The translations under genes were made by a program, and so were the position numbers. The notes under the pieces are model-generated. The model worked only from the letters and a program-made list of their open reading frames with translations. It was not told the DNA's origin and made no database searches. A DNA stretch of 64,000 bases, from assembly GCA_016706595.1 (NCBI GenBank), contig JADJJH010000003.1, positions 1 to 64,000 on the forward strand, written 5' to 3'. Source of the stretch: Bacteroidota bacterium (GTDB taxonomy: Bacteria; Bacteroidota; Bacteroidia; Chitinophagales; Chitinophagaceae). Shown here in pieces: positions 17,041 to 27,725 of the stretch; position 1 is the first letter of the stretch; each line of letters begins with the position of its first letter.

Positions 17041-18123
17041 TTATGGATGTACCGAGTAAATAAAGCTTGAGATATTTGATTCTAAAATTGGACTATCCAA
17101 AAGATCCACATTACCATCACCGTTCAAATCAGTTGGCACATAACCGGAGGTAAAGTTCGAGATTTCAGTTTCCATAGCACCAAGATCTAAGAGATCCATA
17201 TTCTCATCAATAATCACATCACCATTATAGAGAGCCCAAATACTTGGCGTAGTGCTAATTTGTATTTGATTGTCGCCATAGGCCTGAGTTGCAGCCGTTG
17301 AGAAGTTGTAGTTCACATTGGTTCCCATAGCCACCGGATTGGCCGACCAAGTTTGCAATGCACTTCTATGTTTCACAACGATATACTTACTTCCTGTAAG
17401 TGGAGGGAAGGTACAAATTGCTGTACCATTTTGTTGTAATACCGTTCTCACCGAATAATCTAAGCCATATGGAGCCACATCTGAATGCAATTCTACATCA
17501 ATAGAGTCGCAAGCATTGGTGGTTGTCGGTTCACCCTGATTCGCTAATACAGCTGTCATAGCACCTACACCATCCCAATATCCTTGAATAAATACATTTA
17601 GGTTTAGTGTAACTGCTGGCGATACAACTTGTACAGTTGAAGTAGCTGAGTTATCTGTAGTAAGATCGCCAGCTACTGAAGTACCTGCTGCACAAGTACT
17701 ACCATTTCCAAAGTTTATATTTCCAGAAAAAGTTTGTGGACCTGTAACCGTAACACCTTGTGCCTTGAGTACAATTATGCGACTGGTACTTACAGGAATA
17801 GGATCCGTAGAATTACAAATTCGTAATTGTGAACCAGAGTTTGATAATATGGTCCATCCTGCTGGTAAGCCAACTTGTGATGCAGTAGGCAAAAATGTAA
17901 CTGAAGGTGGTACTTGGATTATAGGTCGAAGTTTAGCTTGTGCAATAGTTGAAATTGGTCCAGTATTACCTATTGTTACTACAATATCGATGGTATCACC
18001 TACAGATACGATACCTGAATTGGAAGGCAAAACGTTGATAAAAGGATTGGCTTGCCCAAAAGACTTAGAAGCTATAAATAAAGTTCCAATGCAAAGTAGC
18101 ATTATTAATTTTAATTGTTTCAT
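17041..18123 (-). CDS. Secreted protein with shared N-terminal module and dockerin-like C-terminus
   Basis: 360 residues. A signal peptide (MKQLKLIMLLCIGTLFIASK) is followed by a module of about 150 residues beginning NPFINVLPSNSGIVSVGDT, almost the same as in two genes at 20784 and 23519. A beta-rich middle (LNVFIQGYWDGVGAM to KYIVVKHRSALQTWS) leads to a C-terminal EF-hand or dockerin-like domain with two Asp-rich loops (GDVIIDENMDLLDL and DLNGDGNVDLLD) and the final residues HP. The same C-terminal module ends two other proteins in this window. It follows the 597-residue gene by 24 bases and is probably co-transcribed. Calcium binding is likely from the loops; its partner is unknown. Confidence 0.8.
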   Translation of the reverse strand: MKQLKLIMLLCIGTLFIASKSFGQANPFINVLPSNSGIVSVGDTIDIVVTIGNTGPISTIAQAKLRPIIQVPPSVTFLPTASQVGLPAGWTILSNSGSQLRICNSTDPIPVSTSRIIVLKAQGVTVTGPQTFSGNINFGNGSTCAAGTSVAGDLTTDNSATSTVQVVSPAVTLNLNVFIQGYWDGVGAMTAVLANQGEPTTTNACDSIDVELHSDVAPYGLDYSVRTVLQQNGTAICTFPPLTGSKYIVVKHRSALQTWSANPVAMGTNVNYNFSTAATQAYGDNQIQISTTPSIWALYNGDVIIDENMDLLDLGAMETEISNFTSGYVPTDLNGDGNVDLLDSPILESNISSFIYSVHP

Positions 18124-18147
18124 TATAGAATTATCTTAATTATTAAA

Positions 18148-19941
18148 TTATAAAGTACTTAAACTATTGTTTGCACTGTTGTTTGCTGGTGTACTATCAG
18201 AACCTCCTGAAACTGTAATAACTAAATTAGAGTTAGTACCTGCTGGTGTGCCAGTATTTCTTTTAATAGTAAAACCTAAAGTAGATAAACCAGCCTGTGG
18301 TATAGAAACACCTGCTTTTGAGGTAGCGGTAACAAAACCACCCGACAAACTAAAATTCCAATCACCGTTATTGTAAGGCGTCGCAAAAAATGCAGAAGTA
18401 CCATTAGTACCTGAAGTTGGTGTACTTGAAAGTGTTGCTATTGATGGTACTGCTAATGTAAAACCTGATGGTACTGGAATAGTAACTGTAATTGTACCAT
18501 TTGAATTACCAACTGCATTCTCAAATATATCTACCAATAATTCTGCTGTTTGATTCGCATTAAATAAGGCGGTTTCTATTTGAATACCTGGCGTTAAATC
18601 TGCACCAGATAATGCTGCACCTGAACCAGCACTATTAGGACGGAAATCAGGATTGGTAAAACTCCAAGCATTTACTAATACATCACATGGTGCACTTACA
18701 ATCGAATTACCATTAGCAGGATTGTTTAGGTAAGTTGCTGTTGCAGTATTCTCTGCCGCTACGGTTGTTCCTGCATATGGCGCACTCCATACCGTACTAT
18801 AATCCATAGCAATTACATTATTTTTAAAGGCTGCTAGGCCATTGGCTATAACATCTGCATCCATTATTAAACCGCGCCAATTATTCATGAATATGCTATT
18901 ATGAATTTTCAACTCTGTATTTCTTCTTAATCGAGCTCCTCTTCTAAAACCATCAGCTGTTGGTTGGCTAATACCACCTGCATTACTACCGCATCTAAAT
19001 GCACCTATTTGTGTTACATTGTAAAAACTTGCAGATGTTTTTGGTAAAATAGTAAATGGTGACGTGGCGTTATTGTCGGACTCCCATCCTTCTGAAGTAG
19101 AAACAGCAGGAGCATCCGCAACTGCTGGATCTTTAACACCTAATGCAAATTGTACCAGTCCACTATAACCATTGTCTGTATCAAAATCATCGTCAAGACA
19201 TCTATAAGCTACTAAATGGCTACAATTTACTGAACCTCCAAACCACTCAAAGGCATCGTCTAATCCATAAGATACTTCTACGTGATTTATAGTAGTACCA
19301 CTACCTACAGATCCCATTGTTAAACCATTCATTTCATTGTTTGCTGCTATCACGAAACCTGCATACTCTATACGTACGTAGCTTAATGAACCAGAATTAT
19401 CATTTGGAATGCTACCACCATGGCGAGCACGAGGATTTGTAGCACCTATACCTTCAATTGGAACATTTGTACCTAAGTTATTAAGTGCTCTACCACAAAT
19501 AATTAAACCTCCCCAATCTCCTTTTAATCTTGCACCGATAGCTTTGCTAGAGGTAAATACGATTGGATTACATGGCGTTCCGTTTGCAATAATTTTTCCT
19601 CCTCTTTGTATTGATAAAGCACTAATTACTGTATTTGCATCGCCACGAACTACTGTACCTGCTTCTATAGTTAGCGTTACTAAACTATCTACAAACACAG
19701 TACCTTGTAGTAAATAAACATTATCTTTTGTCCATGTAGTATTAGAAGTAATTACACCTGTTACAGTTACTGTAGGTGCTCCATAAGAAGCGTTCTGTGG
19801 ATCCCAGTTTGTCCAATTATCTGTCCACATTGGTGTAGGAGCAGGTTCAAAAGCACCACGATAAGTGGTAGGTACTTGTGCCATAGCTATCATACCTGTA
19901 ATAGCTAATAAAAATGTAAGTGTTAAAATTTTTTTTGTCAT
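18148..19941 (-). CDS. Secreted beta-helix-like surface protein
   Basis: 597 residues with a signal peptide (MTKKILTLTFLLAITGMIAM, then AQ cleavage). The body resembles Bacteroidota secreted proteins of the right-handed beta-helix type: an early PTVTVTGVITSNTTWTKDN block, EAGTVVRGDANTVISAL, KGDWGGLIICGRALNN and YVRIEYAGFV, with several His/Asp/Glu-rich turns. The last 120 residues form a separate beta-rich domain without a T9SS sorting motif. The first gene of a two-gene operon with the dockerin-like protein downstream. Likely an exported adhesin or scaffold; no enzyme motif is evident. Confidence 0.7.
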   Translation of the reverse strand: MTKKILTLTFLLAITGMIAMAQVPTTYRGAFEPAPTPMWTDNWTNWDPQNASYGAPTVTVTGVITSNTTWTKDNVYLLQGTVFVDSLVTLTIEAGTVVRGDANTVISALSIQRGGKIIANGTPCNPIVFTSSKAIGARLKGDWGGLIICGRALNNLGTNVPIEGIGATNPRARHGGSIPNDNSGSLSYVRIEYAGFVIAANNEMNGLTMGSVGSGTTINHVEVSYGLDDAFEWFGGSVNCSHLVAYRCLDDDFDTDNGYSGLVQFALGVKDPAVADAPAVSTSEGWESDNNATSPFTILPKTSASFYNVTQIGAFRCGSNAGGISQPTADGFRRGARLRRNTELKIHNSIFMNNWRGLIMDADVIANGLAAFKNNVIAMDYSTVWSAPYAGTTVAAENTATATYLNNPANGNSIVSAPCDVLVNAWSFTNPDFRPNSAGSGAALSGADLTPGIQIETALFNANQTAELLVDIFENAVGNSNGTITVTIPVPSGFTLAVPSIATLSSTPTSGTNGTSAFFATPYNNGDWNFSLSGGFVTATSKAGVSIPQAGLSTLGFTIKRNTGTPAGTNSNLVITVSGGSDSTPANNSANNSLSTL

Positions 19942-20783
19942 TTTGATTGTTTTTTTTTGAATTATAATTGCTTAAAAAGTTTGTTTATAAAAAAAGTAAT
20001 TTGCTTTGGAGTGCAAACATATTCCAGAAGAATACAGCAGCTACCTTAAATGACATTATGAAATTGCAACCCTAATATTAATTTATTGTGTTTCGAAAAA
20101 TTCTTTGGAAGTGCTATGAATATTGTAGTATGAATAGTATTTCGTTGAAAATTGAAATTCATGCAACAAAGGATCTGGTATACTATACTTGCGAAATGTA
20201 GCCCACCAAATTATGTTTAAGCATAAAGCAATGGATGTTGAATCTATTGTATATAGATTCCCATCGACCTTAACCTCAAATTCATTTTGCCCGGCTCTCA
20301 TTTGTTTTGCTTCCAATCTCTATTTTCATTAGCTCTGAAAAGATTTGACTTTGATATCGTGATTCATATACCAAGATGATATCATTTCGATTACTGTGAT
20401 TGAAGAATGGATAGACACTAGTGGGATACACTTACAGTAAAGAAAAAAGGTGGAACTAATTTAATTAATGATTACATAATGATTTGATAAATCATTTACT
20501 TTTTAGTAGTTCTACATTTGCAAGAATCTGATATGATATGGCGATAGAATTTTACATTATTTTATTTTCTTTCTCATTCTTTAAATATCTTTTTAGCACT
20601 TAAGTTGAATGCAAATAGTCTTGTATTAAATAAGCAGGTTGAAAATAATACTATTAATGTAAGATTAGGTTTTAGTGCAACCTTAACTGGGAATTATTGC
20701 AAACAACATTGTGATGTCAACATTAGATAAATTGATTGAACAGTAAATTATTAAATTAGAAATAAACTATTATTTATATTCCA
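19942..20783. other. Intergenic region between divergent secreted-protein genes
   Basis: About 840 bases, very AT-rich. The only frame of note is a 77-codon minus-strand one at 20083-20316 with a protein-like middle (EFEVKVDGNLYTIDSTSIA) but no family signature and no clear ribosome binding site. The rest presumably holds the divergent promoters. No structured RNA recognised. Confidence 0.4.
20083..20316 (-). CDS. Hypothetical protein, 77 residues, doubtful
   Basis: ATG at 20316, TAA at 20083. The first 30 residues look protein-like (MEAKQMRAGQNEFEVKVDGN) and the remainder is aromatic-rich (WWATFRKYSIPDPLLHEFQF). No family recognised, no neighbour in the same direction within 100 bases, and base composition like the flanking intergenic DNA. 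It may be a gene fragment. Confidence 0.25.
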   Translation of the reverse strand: MEAKQMRAGQNEFEVKVDGNLYTIDSTSIALCLNIIWWATFRKYSIPDPLLHEFQFSTKYYSYYNIHSTSKEFFETQ

Positions 20784-23399
20784 ATGAAAATCTTAAAACA
20801 ATTACCTATCATTTTTTCAATTATCTGTTTTGCAAAATTTTACACATTTGGGCAAGCTAATCCTTTTATAAATGTTTTGCCATCAAATTCAGGCATTGTA
20901 GCTACTGGTGGTACTATAGATATAATTGTAACCATTGGAAATACCGGACCTGTATCTGCAGTTCCAAAAGCTAAATTAAGACCGGTTATTCAGGTCCCTA
21001 CATCAGTTACATTTTTACCTAATGCACAACAAACAGGCTTGCCAGCAGGATGGACCATATTGACAAATACAGGTGCTCAATTGCGTTTTTGCAATTCTAC
21101 AGATTCTATTCCTATCAATACAAGCCGTATAATTACACTAAAGGTTCAAGGTGTTACGGTTTCAGCTCCACAAACTTTTTCTGGAAATATAAACTTTGGT
21201 AATGGCACTACTTGTGCAGCGGGGCCTTCTGTTAATGGCGACCTTATTACAGATAATTCAGCACTTTCTACAATAGAGGTATTACCGGGATGCAATTTGG
21301 GAGTTACTGCTACAGCAGATACAATAGTATGTAATGGTGATTCCACAAATATCACTTGCAATGTTACCAATGCAACTGGTGCTGTAGAGTACAATATTTC
21401 AGGAACTACTAATTATCAATCAAGTAATATTTTTATTGCACCAGCAGGTACATATACTTTAACAGCAAGGGAAGTTAATAATCCTATAGCGTGTATTACT
21501 AATACAGTTATTGTAATAACAGAACCTAATGCAGTACCTCTTACCATTGTAAATATAATAGACCCTACCTGCACCGATTCTTTAGGTATTGTTTCTATTA
21601 CTTCAGATACGGTAGGCTTGACTTTTAGTGTAGATGGAGGCTCTTTTAATAGTTATCCAGCAACAGGGTACTTATTAGGTTCGGGGGCGCATTCTATTTT
21701 AGCAAAGAATGCTAGTAATTGTAGCCCTCTTATTACTAACTTCACGATAAGTGCACAACCACCTACACCATTAACACCTACCATAGATACGGTAATTCAA
21801 CCTACTTGTTCAATATCCACAGGTTCGGTTCAACTATCAAATTTACCAGCTGGTCAATGGACCATCAATCCCGGAAGTATAAGTGGTAACACTACAAGTA
21901 CCATCATAAATAATCTTGCCGCTGGCAATTATTCTTTTAATGTAACTAATTCTTTTGGTTGTACTTCTTCTAATGCAGCTTTAATAACTATTAATACGGT
22001 ATTAGGAGCACCTCTTGCACCGACTGTGAATATTACTCAGCCTACGTGTGCGGTATTTACAGGTAGTTTTATAATTACTGCTCCAGATTCAAATATATTG
22101 TATAGTATAGATGGAGGTGTATTCAGTGCTTATCCAGTAGGAGGCTATGTTGGTATTGTTACTGGTACCCACTCACTTATAGCACAATCCACAGGTGGTT
22201 GTCTTTCACCATTTACATATATTACAATAGATGCTCAGCCCCTTTCTCCTGTTGAACCTATTTTAAGTATTACACAACCGAGTTGCACAATAGCAAATGG
22301 AGTAATAGTTGTAGTTAGCGATACTGCAGCACCCCTAACATTTAGTTTTAATGGTGCGCCATACAGCAGTTATCCGGTTGATGGCTTTATAGCAAATTCA
22401 GGAATTCATACTTTAGCAGTCCAAAATGTGAGTGGCTGTGCACCCACTGTAATAAATAATATTGTAATTAACCCACAGCCTCAAACTCCTATAATCAGTG
22501 CTTCAGCAACTGCCATAACTTGTTTTGGAGATTATAGCACCATTACGGTTTCAGCTACTGGTGGTGTTTTACCATATGAGTTCAGCATGAATGACACAAT
22601 ATTTCAAAGTTCAAATCTATTTATAGTTCCTGCGGGCTTTTACAGAATTTTCATAAAAGATTCTAATGGATGTTCAAATAAAACTGATACTATCTTTTTA
22701 ACACAACCGCTTCCAATTACTGGAACTGTTGTTGCATCTCCAATAGCTTGTAATGGTGACAGTAGTATTCTTACAATATCAGCAAGTGGTGGGGTGGGTG
22801 CTTTCGAATATAGTTTAAACAATGACCTTTATCAAACTTCAAATAGTTTTAATGTGCCCGCAGGCGATTATACAATAGACATACGATTAATAAATAATCC
22901 CGCTTGTTATGCAGCAGTAAATCCAACAATAAAAATTACGCAGCCTGAAAAATTAAAAATTATTGCGTCTTATGAGGCTATTAAATATTGCGGAGATAGC
23001 ACTATGATAAAGATTTCTGCTAATGGTGGAAAGCCACCTTACACTGGCTTAGGTGATTTTATAAAAGGACCGGGTGTATGGACCTTCACTGTAGTTGATA
23101 CTAATGGATGCTCTGCTACTTCTGATATCACACTTTTGCCTCCTGGCTGTGTAGAATTAAATGTGTATCCTAATCCAGCGCTGAATAGTATAAGTATAGA
23201 TCACTCAGCAGCAATTAGCACAGGAGCTTATTTGCAAATTTTTGCAGATAATGGCGCTAAGGTACTATCTCAAAAGGTGCAAGAAAATAGTTTTTATAGT
23301 ACTATGGATATTAGTGCACTTGCAACAGGCGTTTATTTATTAATGTATATAAATGGTGACGAAATGAAAGTTGCAAAATTTACTAAGTTCGGTAAATAA
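20784..23399 (+). CDS. Large secreted protein with SprB-type repeats and T9SS sorting domain
   Basis: 871 residues. After a signal peptide comes the shared module (NPFINVLPSNSGIVATGGT, about residues 26-170). Then follow roughly eight beta-rich repeats of 75-100 residues of the SprB/PKD-like kind, each with a Cys near the start and a Gly-Thr-Tyr or Gly-Gly turn (TADTIVCNGDSTNITCNV; PAGTYTLTAREVNNP; ASGGVGAFEYSLNNDLYQ). The last 75 residues are a type A T9SS C-terminal domain (LNVYPNPALNSISID to ALATGVYLLMYINGDEMKVA). It is predicted to be exported by T9SS and anchored on the surface, perhaps as an adhesin. The next paralogue begins 119 bases downstream. Confidence 0.8.
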   Translation: MKILKQLPIIFSIICFAKFYTFGQANPFINVLPSNSGIVATGGTIDIIVTIGNTGPVSAVPKAKLRPVIQVPTSVTFLPNAQQTGLPAGWTILTNTGAQLRFCNSTDSIPINTSRIITLKVQGVTVSAPQTFSGNINFGNGTTCAAGPSVNGDLITDNSALSTIEVLPGCNLGVTATADTIVCNGDSTNITCNVTNATGAVEYNISGTTNYQSSNIFIAPAGTYTLTAREVNNPIACITNTVIVITEPNAVPLTIVNIIDPTCTDSLGIVSITSDTVGLTFSVDGGSFNSYPATGYLLGSGAHSILAKNASNCSPLITNFTISAQPPTPLTPTIDTVIQPTCSISTGSVQLSNLPAGQWTINPGSISGNTTSTIINNLAAGNYSFNVTNSFGCTSSNAALITINTVLGAPLAPTVNITQPTCAVFTGSFIITAPDSNILYSIDGGVFSAYPVGGYVGIVTGTHSLIAQSTGGCLSPFTYITIDAQPLSPVEPILSITQPSCTIANGVIVVVSDTAAPLTFSFNGAPYSSYPVDGFIANSGIHTLAVQNVSGCAPTVINNIVINPQPQTPIISASATAITCFGDYSTITVSATGGVLPYEFSMNDTIFQSSNLFIVPAGFYRIFIKDSNGCSNKTDTIFLTQPLPITGTVVASPIACNGDSSILTISASGGVGAFEYSLNNDLYQTSNSFNVPAGDYTIDIRLINNPACYAAVNPTIKITQPEKLKIIASYEAIKYCGDSTMIKISANGGKPPYTGLGDFIKGPGVWTFTVVDTNGCSATSDITLLPPGCVELNVYPNPALNSISIDHSAAISTGAYLQIFADNGAKVLSQKVQENSFYSTMDISALATGVYLLMYINGDEMKVAKFTKFGK

Positions 23400-23518
23400 C
23401 AAAATAGTTTATTAAACTAAATCAAATATAAAAATTAATTGCAATTAGGTATTAAGTACTCCAATATTCATAATAAATAGTATTCAAACAAATCACAAAT
23501 ATAAAATCAATTAAAAAA

Positions 23519-24577
23519 ATGAAATTTTTTCAGCAAGTAGTCTTTACACTAGCAACAACACTTACCACATTAAATGTTTTTGGACAAGCTAATCCATTTA
23601 TAAATGTTTTGCCATCAAATTCAGGCATTGTAACTATTGGTGGTACTATAGATATTATTGTAACCATTGGAAATGCTGGACCAATTTCAACTATTCCACA
23701 AGCTAAATTAAGACCAATTATTCAAGTACCTGCTTCGGTTACGTTTTTACCAACTGCATCACAAGTTGGCTTACCTACTGGTTGGACCATATTATCAAAC
23801 ACAGGTTCACAAATACGTATTTGTAATTCAACAGATCCTATTCCAGTAAGTACTAGTCGCATCATTATACTGAAGGCACAAGGCGTTACCGTCACACCTC
23901 CACAAACATTTTCTGGAAATATTAATTTTGGCAATGGTACCACTTGTGCAGCTGGTACTTCTGTATCTGGTGATCTTCCTACAGATAATTCTGCTTTGTC
24001 AACCATAGAAGTAATAGCTGGTGCTCCACTTCCATTGATTTTAAATAACTTCTCTGTGAAGTCTGACAATTGTATAGCACACCTTAATTGGAGTACTTCT
24101 TCTGAAACAAATAGTGAAAAATTTGAAATAGAAAAATCTGAGACTAATCATGTGAAATGGAAAACTATCGGAAGCGTAATAGCTCAGGGTAATTCTTCTA
24201 CTAATTCAACATATTACTTTAAAGATGAAAATATTATTATAAACAATAAAGTAGTAATGTACCGTTTAAAGATGATAGATATAGATGGTTCATTTATGTA
24301 TTCACCTGTAGTAGATGCACTATTAAAATGTGATGAGCAAAATCTATCAGTATTTCCCAACCCTGTGGCCAATGGAAAACTTAATGTGAGCTTATATAGT
24401 GCTGAAAATGTAGAAGCAAATCTTACTTCTGTAACTGGTCAACAAATAAAGAAAATTATTTTAAAGAATGGAATAAATAACATTGATGTGTCAGAATTGA
24501 GCAATGGAGTATATATCCTAAGCACAAAATTTGCACACGGTATCAACCAAAATGTAAAAATTAATATTCAAAAATAA
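23519..24577 (+). CDS. Secreted protein with shared N-terminal module and T9SS sorting domain
   Basis: 352 residues: signal peptide (MKFFQQVVFTLATTLTTLNV), the same module as the genes at 17041 and 20784 (NPFINVLPSNSGIVTIGGT to FSGNINFGNGTTCAAGT), then a short segment common in T9SS cargo (LNNFSVKSDNCIAHLNWSTS, later YRLKMIDIDGSFMYSPVV) and a type A C-terminal domain (LSVFPNPVANGKLNV to ELSNGVYILSTKF). The shared module is close at DNA level to the minus-strand copy, pointing to recent duplication. Likely surface-exposed; ligand unknown. Confidence 0.8.
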   Translation: MKFFQQVVFTLATTLTTLNVFGQANPFINVLPSNSGIVTIGGTIDIIVTIGNAGPISTIPQAKLRPIIQVPASVTFLPTASQVGLPTGWTILSNTGSQIRICNSTDPIPVSTSRIIILKAQGVTVTPPQTFSGNINFGNGTTCAAGTSVSGDLPTDNSALSTIEVIAGAPLPLILNNFSVKSDNCIAHLNWSTSSETNSEKFEIEKSETNHVKWKTIGSVIAQGNSSTNSTYYFKDENIIINNKVVMYRLKMIDIDGSFMYSPVVDALLKCDEQNLSVFPNPVANGKLNVSLYSAENVEANLTSVTGQQIKKIILKNGINNIDVSELSNGVYILSTKFAHGINQNVKINIQK

Positions 24578-24772
24578 TACCATTTATATCTATACTAGTT
24601 TGCTTTAAATAAGTTTATTCATTTATATAATGGTAATAAAATATGGTCATACCATTTAGATTACTTGTATACATGCAAAAAATTGAAATAGTATTAAAAC
24701 TAACATTTACTTACTGTAGAATTTATTTTACTTCCTAACGAAATATTTACTTCACTTCACACAATTTTTAAA

Positions 24773-27609
24773 ATGATTTCAAAATATTTACTTATTATAT
24801 TCCTATTAATTGGAACTACCACATTTGCCCAAAAGGGAATAATTACAGGAAAGCTAATAGATAGCCAAACTGGTGTACCACTAGATGGAGGTTCAATTTT
24901 TTTAATTGAAAAGTCTATCTCTGCACTTTCTGATCAAAATGGTGTTTTTATTTTCAATAAACTTCAAGCAGGAAACTATTCTGTAAAATGTAGATATTTA
25001 GGATATGTCGAAAAAATTGTTACAGATATTAATGTAAGAGAAAATGAAAATAAAGAAATTAATATTTCATTAAGTAAGACATCTAAAGAGCTTAAAGGTG
25101 CTGTATCAGTCTCTACAAGAGTGAAAGGAGCAGGTGAGACGGTGGCAACTTTATTAGTAGCTCAAAAAAACAGTGCGAATGTTAGCGATGGTGTTTCAGC
25201 AGAATCAATTAAGAAAACACCTGATAGAAGCAGTAGTGATGTAATAAAACGTGTTACTGGAGCCAGTATCCAAAATGATAAATTTGCCATCATACGTGGT
25301 TTAAATGATAGATACAATGCATCATTTATAAATGGTGCCCCGTTACCAAGTACAGAAAGTGATAGGAAAGCATTTGCATATGATATTTTCCCATCTGGCA
25401 TTATAGATAATTTAGTTATTTATAAAACTGCTACTCCAGATAAAACAGCAGAGTTTGGAGGAGGAATTATTGAAATTTCTACAAAATCTACTTCATCTAA
25501 ACCAATCACTATTATTTCAATAAGCCAAGGTTACAACAACTTGATAACCGGAAAAAAAAGCTATGTTTCTGAAATGAAAGGTCGTAGAGATTGGTTAGGC
25601 TTAGATGATGGCACACGGGCGTTGCCAAGTGGCATACCATCTGATAAACAAGGCTTTATAAATTCATCAACTGAAGATAAACTTGGCTATGCAAAACTAT
25701 TTGGGAAGTACAAGTGGGGAGTAAAAGAAGCTGATACTAAACCGAACATGAGTTTACAAGTAGTTAAAAGTCTGAACATTAAATTAAAAGAAAAACAATT
25801 TATTTCATCGCTTTTTTCAGTAAGCTATAACAGAAGCAATTCATTTTTAACTGGAGAACGTAATGGCTATAATGGTTCTGGTAACATCACCGACTCTAAT
25901 TATGCTCCTGTGCACGATAAAAAATACATTGATTCTGTGTATAATGAAGAGGTAATTTGGTCGGCATTGGGCAATGTTGGTATCAAGATAAACAATAAAA
26001 ATAATATAAGTTGGAAAAATAACCTCAGTATAAATACTGATAATACATTAGTGAAGCGAGGAGGGTATGCTGATTATACTTTTGACACAACTGTAGTTTT
26101 AAAAGAAATATTTCGAAATTTTGTTTCAGATAAAATTTTCAACAGCCAGCTAATAGGAGAACATCAAATTGGTAAATTTAAAACAAAATTAAATTGGATA
26201 GTTGCCTACAGCAAAGTGGATAGAAGAACACCATTTCAAGCAATTTCCAATAATAATCAGATTCTTACCGACGTTGCAAGCCAAGGCAGAAATGGCACAA
26301 TGATATCTGCTAATTCTCAAGAAAATCTCAAAACTGCAAAATTCGACATTTCGCAACCCTTTAAACTTTTTGAAGGTAGCGACAATATGTTTAAGATGGG
26401 ATTTGGATACCTAGCTAGAGAAAGAAATTATACTAATAGAGTATTAGGTTTTGCACAAGCTATAACCGGCAATCCTTATGAAGTAGATTATTCAATCCTA
26501 AATTTACCTTATGATCAGATGTTTTTGACGCAAAACTTGGGTTTGCTTTCTAATGGTAAAGCAACAATATTGGTGAATGATGCTACAGTTCCCAATTCTG
26601 CTTATGATGCATCTTCTTCAACTTTGCATGCCTATTTAATGAATGATCAGCGTTACAAAAAATTTAGATTGATTTATGGTGTAAGAATGGAAAGTTTTAA
26701 TCAAAAATTAGTTGCCGCTCAACGTGGGTTAGGTGCAATAAATATCAATTACACAAAGGTAGATTATTGTCCTTCAGCTAATTTAGTGTATTCATTAACT
26801 GAAAAAACAAATATTCGCTTGTCATACAGCAAAACTTTAAATAGACCTGAATATAGAGAATTAGCAAATTTTGGTTTCCCAGATTATCTGTCAGGTTTTT
26901 TTGTTGCCGGTGATTCAAATTTAAAAAGAGCAAGATTAAATAATTTTGATGTTAGATATGAAATTTTCCCAGGCAGGGCACAGTTGTTGTCGGTATCTGC
27001 TTTTCATAAAGCAATTCAAAATCCAATTGAATTTTCTACTTCATCATTTTACCCAGGTGAGGCACAATACGTTCAAAGCAAGTCTGCAACCATTACTGGG
27101 GCAGAAATTGAATTTAGGGTTCTTTTATCTACACTTTTTAATAAACAAAATGAAAAATCATTGCTTAATAGGTTTACTCTGTCAGGTAATGGCACTATTA
27201 CAAGATCGATGGTATCTGTTGGCAATTCATTAGATTCTATAAGTTCACGTTCTTTACAAGGTCAGTCGCCATACATCATAAATTTTGCACTAAGTTATGT
27301 AGGTGATAGTTCTGGTTTATCATACACCTTTTCATTAAATAGAATTGGCAAAAGGCTTGCTATTGCAGGTAGTAATATATTACCAGAATATTTGATATAG
27401 AAAGAACTGTAATTGATTTTCAAATAGCTAAAACTTTCTTAGATAATAAACTAGAATTAAAATTTAATGCAAGAGATTTATTAGCTCAAGATATAATAAC
27501 TTATCTCGATTTTGATAGAAGCAAAACGTTAACTGAAAAAGATAAAATCTTTACTAAGAATAGAGCACCTCGAGTATTTATATTTAGTGCGAGTTTTAAA
27601 TTCAATTAG
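24773..27609 (+). CDS. TonB-dependent receptor with carboxypeptidase-like N-terminus; one frameshift near the end
   Basis: Outer-membrane receptor for TonB-driven uptake. It has a signal peptide (residues 1-19), then a carboxypeptidase-regulatory-like domain (GIITGKLIDSQTGVPLDGGS), then the plug domain (AESIKKTPDRSSSDVIKRVT; IIRGLNDRYNASFINGAPLP; TPDKTAEFGGGIIEISTKS) and a long beta-barrel. The first frame stops at 27398-27400. Adding one T in TATTTGATA near 27390 restores a further 70 residues (FDIERTVIDFQIAKTFLDNK to VFIFSASFKFN), ending in the usual C-terminal Phe region at TAG 27607-27609. Full length is about 945 residues. The single missing base could be a sequencing error or a true mutation. 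Substrate unknown; it lies beside two T9SS-exported proteins. Confidence 0.85.
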
Positions 27610-27700
27610 TGAATGCCTTTATTAAGATACCTCATTCTCTTTCTCCAAACTAAATTCTTACCATTCATAAATTAATTTATTGCCAAAACAGCTAATCATA

Positions 27701-27708
27701 TACTTTTG
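27701..27708 (+). promoter_or_regulatory. Bacteroidota -7 promoter box before the M13 peptidase gene
   Basis: TACTTTTG matches TAnnTTTG exactly, with a TTG at 27680-27682 at suitable -33 spacing. The start codon is 17 bases downstream. Confidence 0.55.
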
Positions 27709-27725
27709 GCGAAATTTTTAATAGC

